11,091 nucleotides of DNA from Pseudomonadota bacterium. Its GTDB lineage: Bacteria > Pseudomonadota > Gammaproteobacteria > Burkholderiales > Burkholderiaceae_C. Position numbers and translations under genes: made by a program. Location of the stretch: the NCBI GenBank assembly GCA_023396625.1, contig JAEWVY010000059.1, forward strand, positions 1 through 11,091, read 5' to 3'. The notes under the pieces were generated by a model. That model saw nothing but the letters and a program-made list of their open reading frames with translations, ran no database searches and had not been told where the DNA came from. Positions 6,769 through 11,091 of the stretch are shown in pieces (position 1 is the stretch's first letter; each line of letters starts with the position of its first letter).

Positions 6769-7268
6769 GGCCGCGCCTCGACGGGCTGACGCAACACACG
6801 CTCGTTGCGCACGTTGGTGATCGACAACCAGTCGGCGACCAATGCCGGCTTGCTTTGACCTTCGATCTCCACCGTCACCGTGTACACCGCACGAAACTGG
6901 GTCGGCGCGCGAAGGCTCAGGTCCTTCAACAAGAAATGGCCTCGGACACGACTGTCCACCAGCACCGGCGACAACAACCGAAGCCGGTCGAAGCCGTAGT
7001 TCAGGGTGGACACCTCGTCATCGGGGCGAGCGATCACGTCGTTCACCATCCGGGTCAGCAACGACACGGTGAGAAAGCCGAAGGCGAAGGTCTTGCCATA
7101 CGGGCTGTGTATCGCAGCCCACGCCGGATCGATGTGCATGCGGTCCGGATCTTCGGTGACGTGGCCGAATTCAGTGATGCGCTGCTGCGACACGTCGATC
7201 CAGCGCGACGAGCCGATTTCCTGTCCGACAAGGCTCAGGATGTTTTCATCTTCGTAAAGTTTGATCAT
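6765..7268 (-). CDS. MaoC-family (R)-hydratase-like protein, single hot-dog domain
   Basis: A 167-residue protein of the MaoC/(R)-specific enoyl-CoA hydratase family, which adds water to trans-2-enoyl-CoA or related thioesters. Visible: the N-terminal core IGSSRWIDVSQQRITEFG (18-35), the hydratase motif region TEDPDRMHID (38-47) with the catalytic Asp40 and His45 pair at the family spacing, and PYGKTFAFGFLTVSLL (56-71). The last motif is usually AHGFLT; here it reads AFGFLT, so a conserved His is Phe63. I chose the ATG at 7268; an in-frame GTG at 7286 would add six residues without better support. It lies 56 bases after the acyl-CoA synthetase gene, and its stop overlaps the next start (ATGA), so it is almost certainly cotranscribed with the DMFase-like gene. 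Hydratase activity fits the conserved Asp/His, but substrate is unknown. Confidence 0.87.
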   Translation of the reverse strand: MIKLYEDENILSLVGQEIGSSRWIDVSQQRITEFGHVTEDPDRMHIDPAWAAIHSPYGKTFAFGFLTVSLLTRMVNDVIARPDDEVSTLNYGFDRLRLLSPVLVDSRVRGHFLLKDLSLRAPTQFRAVYTVTVEIEGQSKPALVADWLSITNVRNERVLRQPVEARP

Positions 7269-7324
7269 GGGAAAATCCAAAAACACGGGAACTCAGGAAA
7301 GCGGGGCAGGCGGGCGACACGCGG

Positions 7325-8914
7325 TCACGGCAGCAAGGGCAGCCCCGGCGCGATGGCGCGAGTGCCCATGCGGTCGATCTTGCCGTTCGGCAGCAAGGGA
7401 AATGCATCGATGACGCGAAAGCTCTTGGGCACCTTGTAGTTGGCCAGGCTCTCGCGGCACAGCGCCGCCAGCGCCGTACTGTCGAGCGGCGGGCCACGCC
7501 GGGTGACAATGGCATGCACCGCTTCTCCATACCGCTCGTCCGGCAAGCCGAGCACCACCACCTGGCCGACGCCAGGATGGTTTTCGAGCACAAGTTCAAT
7601 TTCACGCGGGTAGACGTTGTAGCCACCGCTTTTGATCATCTCCTTGAGACGTCCCTGCAAGGTGATGTTGCCGTCTGGACGCCACGCCGCAAGATCCCCG
7701 GTGCGCAACCAACCGTCGCTGGAAAAGGCTTCCCGCGTCGCCTCGGGATCACCGTAGTACCCCGCGAAAATCAATAGGCCACGCCCCTGAATTTCTCCCA
7801 CTTCACCCACCTTGCAGGCCTGATTTCCCGCGTCGGCAATACGGAATTCAAAGTGAGGATCGAAGCGACCAATACTGTGGCCCAGCACTTCATCGCCGGC
7901 CCCATCGGCCGAATAGGACGCTGAACTCGATGTCTCGGTCTGTCCATATTCCACGAACAGACGCGCGCCAATTTCACGCAGGCGAGCAATGGTTTGGGGG
8001 GACGCCGCCCCACCGCCAATGCAGATGCTGTGCAAGCTCTTCAAGGCCTCGGGGTTGAAATCCGGATCCTGCACGCACTCGTGGAACATCGCAGGAACCT
8101 GAAGCCAGAAGTTGACGCCTTCGTCGCGTATCAGCCTCAATGTCCTCGCCGCTGAAAACCGTTGCATGAAGATCACACTGCCTCCACCGACCAGCGCGCC
8201 CAGCGTCAGATTCATCAGGCAGCCCACATGATTGACCGGCAAATTGCAGATGTACCTCGGGACAGCCGGGTTCAGTCGCAAATGCTGGACGGCCGCGGCA
8301 TGAAGCAATCCCCTGTGCGTCAACATAGCTGCCTTGGGCCGCCCGGTGGTCCCGGAGGTGAACACGATGGCAGCCGTCCGTGCCAACGCGGCCTGGGTCG
8401 CCGGATCTGGCGCATCGGGGACGAGGGGCAGCGGCCCGTGGAGTGACGCCACACCCGCGAGGCAGCTTTCCACATCATCGAAGGCCACCACCGGAGGCAA
8501 TTGCACCAGTTTTCCAGCGTCCGCGAGCAAGGCCAGGAAATCCCTGCCCTCGAACGCACGCAAGGTCAGGATCAGTCGCGGACTGACCCGTGACACGGCC
8601 TCCGCGACCTCCTTGGCTGTGTAGCGCGGATTCAGTCCGACATACACGCCACCGACCCGGCTTACCGCCATGAGCACGAGCAGATATTCGGGGCGGGGCG
8701 TGCTGAGCAATGCCACACGATCTCCGGCCCCAAGGCCCGCGGCCTTCAACGCTTCACAGACGCGTTCGACCAGTGCATCGAGCTCCCCCCAATTCCAATG
8801 TTGCCCATCAAAGCTGGCGCAAAGCGCGGCGGGAGTTCGTGCCGCGTGAGTTGTCAGAACCTCGTCGATTCGAGACCAGTCTTCCATTTCTGAGGTGAGT
8901 TCATTGAGCTTCAT
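7325..8914 (-). CDS. AMP-forming acyl-CoA synthetase/ligase (ANL superfamily)
   Basis: A 529-residue cytoplasmic enzyme that activates a carboxylic acid with ATP to an acyl-adenylate and then to a CoA thioester. All core motifs are intact: phosphate-binding loop FTSGTTGRPK (185-194), YGQTE (323-327), GWLRTGD (401-407), hinge/CoA motif GRLKEMIKSGGYNVYP (421-436) and the C-terminal catalytic lysine in PNGKIDR (Lys512). Length is normal for medium/long-chain or aryl-CoA ligases. The motifs do not fix the acid used; the context (MaoC hydratase, amidase-like enzyme, Liv-type importer) suggests a catabolic acid. First gene of the minus-strand run, reading out of the AT-rich divergent intergenic region. 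The ATG at 8914 gives MKLNELTSEM; a second ATG at 8887 is possible, and neither has a clear Shine-Dalgarno sequence. Confidence 0.95.
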   Translation of the reverse strand: MKLNELTSEMEDWSRIDEVLTTHAARTPAALCASFDGQHWNWGELDALVERVCEALKAAGLGAGDRVALLSTPRPEYLLVLMAVSRVGGVYVGLNPRYTAKEVAEAVSRVSPRLILTLRAFEGRDFLALLADAGKLVQLPPVVAFDDVESCLAGVASLHGPLPLVPDAPDPATQAALARTAAIVFTSGTTGRPKAAMLTHRGLLHAAAVQHLRLNPAVPRYICNLPVNHVGCLMNLTLGALVGGGSVIFMQRFSAARTLRLIRDEGVNFWLQVPAMFHECVQDPDFNPEALKSLHSICIGGGAASPQTIARLREIGARLFVEYGQTETSSSASYSADGAGDEVLGHSIGRFDPHFEFRIADAGNQACKVGEVGEIQGRGLLIFAGYYGDPEATREAFSSDGWLRTGDLAAWRPDGNITLQGRLKEMIKSGGYNVYPREIELVLENHPGVGQVVVLGLPDERYGEAVHAIVTRRGPPLDSTALAALCRESLANYKVPKSFRVIDAFPLLPNGKIDRMGTRAIAPGLPLLP

Positions 8915-8915
8915 A

Positions 8916-8938
8916 AAATTTATTTTATAATTAAATTT
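8916..8938. repeat. AT-only inverted repeat, 7-base arms
   Basis: Perfect arms AAATTTA (8916-8922) and TAAATTT (8932-8938) with a 9-base spacer, all A/T, directly upstream of the ligase ATG in an otherwise GC-rich window. It could be a regulator or H-NS-type binding site, but low complexity makes chance symmetry likely. Confidence 0.35.
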
Positions 8939-8942
8939 CTAA

Positions 8943-8971
8943 TTGACTGATAGATTATCACCTTCTACACT
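8943..8971 (+). promoter_or_regulatory. Candidate sigma70 promoter for the transporter operon
   Basis: TTGACT (8943-8948, five of six consensus bases) and TACACT (8966-8971, four of six) are separated by exactly 17 bases. Initiation would fall near 8978, giving a leader of about 70 bases before the GTG of the solute-binding protein gene. It is the best promoter match I found in the window and lies in its only AT-rich intergenic region. Confidence 0.6.
8948..8960. promoter_or_regulatory. Candidate operator, TGATA-GAT-TATCA palindrome
   Basis: Perfect 5-base arms around a 3-base centre, located between the -35 and -10 of the plus-strand promoter and overlapping the -10 of the proposed minus-strand promoter. 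A protein bound here would be expected to affect both divergent units. The local TetR-family protein is a possible binder, by inference only. The arms are short, so chance is not excluded. Confidence 0.35.
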
Positions 8972-8981
8972 TGCAACGCAA
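8954..8981 (-). promoter_or_regulatory. Candidate weak promoter for the ligase-led minus-strand genes
   Basis: On the minus strand, TTGCGT (plus coordinates 8976-8981) and GATAAT (8954-8959, five of six) are 16 bases apart. Transcription would start near 8947 and give a leader of about 30 bases to the ATG at 8914. It physically overlaps the plus-strand promoter, so the two would compete for polymerase. Confidence 0.35.
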
Positions 8982-9033
8982 TGGACGGCATCACTCGACG
9001 ACGCGGTCCAAGCCCCAACCGTAGACCAGCCTT

Positions 9034-9039
9034 GAGGAG
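9034..9039 (+). promoter_or_regulatory. Strong Shine-Dalgarno fixing the GTG start of the solute-binding protein
   Basis: GAGGAG lies eight bases before the GTG at 9048. It supports that non-ATG start, which also yields a complete signal peptide. Confidence 0.8.
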
Positions 9040-9047
9040 ACACGCTC

Positions 9048-10346
9048 GTGAAATTCATCTTTCAAAATTCCACAAATTCAAAGGCTTTGTCACATGGAGC
9101 CGCCCCCCTGCATCGAACTGCGGCCGCTGTGGCGTTCGCCAGTCTTGCACTCATGCCAACTGCTGGCGCGCTGGCGCAGCAAGTGGTTCGGATTGCCCAA
9201 CTCGAGCCGCTGTCTGGCCCCTTTCAGGTTCAAGGTGACGTGAACGCCCGCACCCTGCAGGCCGCTGTGGACGAATTCAACGCGACCAGCAAAACCACGA
9301 AGTTCGAGGTCACCACTTTCGACGCCAAGGGCAGCGCGCAGGAAGCGTTGAATATCTTCCGTCAGGCCACAGAACGCGGGATTCGCTATTTCTCCGGCGG
9401 GGGAAGTTCGGCTGTGGTCTCTGGCCTGATCGAGGCTGTGAACACCTACAACGAGCGCAACCCGGGCAAGGAGGTGCTGTACCTCAACCACCAGGCGATC
9501 GACCCCGACTTCACCGAATCGCGCTGCTCTTTCTGGCATTTCCGTTTCGACCCGCATGTGCACATGCGCATGTTCGCCCTGACTTCCTATATCGCCCGGG
9601 ACCCAGCGGTGAAAAAGGTGTACCTGATCAATCAGGACTACAGTTTCGGTCAGCAGGTGGAGACCTCGGCGAAGCGCTACCTAGGCTCCATGCGCCCTGA
9701 CGTCGCCATTGCCGGCGAGGAGCGCCACCCGATTGGCCGCATCAAAGATTTCGCGCCCTATGTAGCCAAGATCAAAGCATCGGGAGCCGACACCGTCATC
9801 ACCGGGAATTTCGGTCCTGATCTGGTGTTGCTGATCAAGGCGTCCAAGGACGCCGGCCTGAAGGTGAAGTTCTACACCTATTACGGCAATGCACTGGGTG
9901 CACCCACGGCGGTGGGTGACGCCGGCGTGGATCGCCTGCGGTTGGTGGGAACGTGGGAAACCAATGCCATGCCACCTCGCATCAAATCCATCTATGAGCG
10001 GTTCAAGGCCAAATATCCCAAGAACGACATCTTCCACACCGGTGTCATTGAAATGGTTGGCGTACTTGGAGACGCCATTCAGAAAGCCGGCTCGGCAGAA
10101 CCAAAGCGCGTTGCATATGCTCTCGAAGGCCTGAAAACGCATGGCGCCTTCGGCGAAGTGGAGATGCGCGCGGGCGACCACCAGATTCTGGCCCCCTTGT
10201 TCATCCAGACATTTGCGTCAGTCGACGGCAAGACCGTCAAGCATGGCATCGAAGGCTTGAAGCTTGGCTTCCGCACCGACGCAAAAATCTCACCGCTCGA
10301 CACCGCGCCCGTGATGAGCTGTCAGATGAAGCGCCCAGCCAAATAG
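9048..10346 (+). CDS. Liv-type (HAAT) ABC transporter periplasmic solute-binding protein
   Basis: A 432-residue binding protein of the type I periplasmic family (Peripla_BP_6, LivK-like), which captures a solute in the periplasm and delivers it to the LivHMGF-type importer. It begins with a long signal peptide: basic/polar n-region to about residue 23, hydrophobic TAAAVAFASLALMPTAG (24-40) and a likely cleavage after ALA (43), leaving QQVVRIAQLEPLSGPF, the usual first strand and ligand loop. No lipobox Cys is present. The segments YFSGGGSSAVVSGLIEA (114-130), KKVYLINQDYSFGQQ (189-203) and GADTVITGNFGPDLVLLIK (246-264) are the expected alternating strand/helix blocks of the two lobes. The mature protein has only two cysteines (160 and 425), a possible disulfide. 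The GTG start is supported by a good Shine-Dalgarno. Despite the family name, such proteins bind many solutes, including aromatic acids and amides; the divergent catabolic genes suggest the ligand is their substrate. Confidence 0.93.
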   Translation: MKFIFQNSTNSKALSHGAAPLHRTAAAVAFASLALMPTAGALAQQVVRIAQLEPLSGPFQVQGDVNARTLQAAVDEFNATSKTTKFEVTTFDAKGSAQEALNIFRQATERGIRYFSGGGSSAVVSGLIEAVNTYNERNPGKEVLYLNHQAIDPDFTESRCSFWHFRFDPHVHMRMFALTSYIARDPAVKKVYLINQDYSFGQQVETSAKRYLGSMRPDVAIAGEERHPIGRIKDFAPYVAKIKASGADTVITGNFGPDLVLLIKASKDAGLKVKFYTYYGNALGAPTAVGDAGVDRLRLVGTWETNAMPPRIKSIYERFKAKYPKNDIFHTGVIEMVGVLGDAIQKAGSAEPKRVAYALEGLKTHGAFGEVEMRAGDHQILAPLFIQTFASVDGKTVKHGIEGLKLGFRTDAKISPLDTAPVMSCQMKRPAK

Positions 10347-10373
10347 TCGACAAACCATTTCGCCGAACCCGCC

Positions 10374-11091
10374 ATGGACGTGTTTGCTTCGTCATTGCTC
10401 AACGGACTGACCTACGGTTTCCTGCTGTTCATGCTGGCGGCGGGCTTGACCCTGGTGTTCAGCTTGATGGGGGTGATGAATTTCGCCCATGCCAGCCTGT
10501 ACATGCTCGGGGCCTACACCGGCTACACCCTGGTGCCCGCACTGGGTTTCTGGGCGGCGGCGCTGGTGGCCCCATTGTTGGTCGGTTTGCTGGGCTGCGC
10601 GCTCGAACGCTGGCTGCTGCGCCCGCTGCACGCACGCGGCCATGTGGCCGAGTTGCTGTTCACCTTTGGACTGGCCTTTCTGATTGAGGAGGCCGTCAAG
10701 CTGGCCTGGGGCGCGGGGGCCGTTGAATATCGCTTCCCACCCGAGCTCGAGGGCAGCCTGTTTCTTTGGTTTGGCACGCCCTACCCTCTCTACAAAGGGT
10801 TCATGGTGTTGGTTGCCGTCGCGTCCCTGGCAGGTTTGTACGCGCTGGTCGCCCACACCCGGGTGGGGCTCATCGTGCGCGCCGCACTCACCCACCCCAT
10901 GATGGTCGAGAACCTCGGCCACGACATCAACCGTGTCTTCATGTGGGTGTTTGGCCTGGGCAGCGCCTTGGCCGCCCTCGCAGGCGTCATCGGCGGTGCG
11001 GCGTTGACCACCGAGCCGTCGATGGCCGCCCAACTGGGCACCATCGTCTTCGTGGTCGTCGTGATCGGCGGCCTCGGATCGATTCAAGGGG
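10374..11091 (+). CDS. livH: Liv-type ABC transporter permease, LivH-like (3' end cut by window edge)
   Basis: Inner-membrane permease of the branched-chain-amino-acid-type importer family; 239 codons are visible and the frame is still open at the window end. Family marks: NGLTYGFLLFMLAAGLTLVF (10-29), the LivH signature MGVMNFAHASLYMLGAY (32-48), LERWLLRPL (77-85), the cytoplasmic coupling region VRAALTHPMMVENLGHDINR (168-187) followed by a hydrophobic GLGSALAALAGVIGG (194-208), and VVVIGGLGSIQG (228-239) as in the conserved GGxGS motif before the last helices. Several membrane segments are evident. It begins 27 bases after the solute-binding protein stop, with only a weak ribosome-binding site and no terminator between, so the two are one operon; LivM and the LivG/LivF ATPases are expected to follow beyond the edge. 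Confidence 0.95.
   Translation, partial: MDVFASSLLNGLTYGFLLFMLAAGLTLVFSLMGVMNFAHASLYMLGAYTGYTLVPALGFWAAALVAPLLVGLLGCALERWLLRPLHARGHVAELLFTFGLAFLIEEAVKLAWGAGAVEYRFPPELEGSLFLWFGTPYPLYKGFMVLVAVASLAGLYALVAHTRVGLIVRAALTHPMMVENLGHDINRVFMWVFGLGSALAALAGVIGGAALTTEPSMAAQLGTIVFVVVVIGGLGSIQG

Noticed and set aside
5434..6789. Plus-strand frames opposite the N-terminal half of the DMFase-like gene
   Set aside because: Shadows of a continuous 759-residue reading frame; no domain signs of their own.
8948..8960. Resemblance of TGATAGATTATCA to the classic tet operator
   Set aside because: The half-sites are in the opposite order to tetO (CTATCA-N-TGATAG), so no direct equivalence is claimed.
8981..9238. 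Small plus-strand frame starting in the leader of the solute-binding protein gene
   Set aside because: No ribosome-binding site, Arg-rich sequence, and it runs out of frame through the signal peptide coding region; a leader peptide is not supported.
10392..11087. Minus-strand frame of 231 codons opposite the right-hand end
   Set aside because: The plus strand here encodes a clear LivH permease; the antisense frame is His/Gln-rich, the usual mirror of hydrophobic codons.

Overview
The window is high-GC, gene-dense bacterial DNA with a proteobacterial gene style: an ABC-F protein of the YheS type, a GlsB/YeaQ-type membrane protein, and a large branched-chain-amino-acid-type (Liv/HAAT) ABC importer beside acyl-CoA genes. 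I infer a betaproteobacterium, probably Burkholderiales (Comamonadaceae/Alcaligenaceae-like). That is a judgement from protein style, not a search result. No rRNA, tRNA, CRISPR array, insertion sequence, integrase or phage gene is visible, and no clearly broken gene. Both ends of the window cut a gene.

Left block, plus strand (1-2725): the 3' part of a YheS-like ABC-F ATPase, a small three-helix GlsB/YeaQ-family membrane protein, and a 168-residue protein of unknown function. The last two overlap by one base and look translationally coupled. This block meets the next one tail to tail with a single base between the two stop codons.

Central block, minus strand (8914 down to 2727): six genes in one direction, in transcription order acyl-CoA synthetase (AMP-forming), MaoC-type hydratase, homologue of the N,N-dimethylformamidase large subunit, TetR-family regulator, DJ-1/PfpI-family protein (isonitrile-hydratase-like) and RidA-family protein. 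Two junctions are 4-base ATGA overlaps (MaoC/DMFase-like and TetR/DJ-1) and the other gaps are 14-60 bases, so the set could be one operon or two.

Right block, plus strand (9048 to the end): a periplasmic solute-binding protein and a LivH-type permease that runs off the window. The rest of the importer presumably lies beyond. The 133-base gap between the central and right blocks is the only substantial regulatory region. It has a very AT-rich island, a good sigma70-type promoter toward the transporter, an overlapping weaker promoter toward the catabolic genes, and short inverted repeats.

Working model (inference): the divergent units import and break down an organic acid or amide-type compound. 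The importer brings it in, the DMFase-like protein hydrolyses a C-N (formamide/amide) bond, and the ligase and MaoC protein handle the acyl part as a CoA thioester. The co-occurrence of an isonitrile-hydratase-like DJ-1 protein, whose known product is an N-substituted formamide, with a dimethylformamidase-like protein, which acts on N-substituted formamides, is the most interesting point here. It suggests a possible isonitrile-to-formamide-to-amine route.
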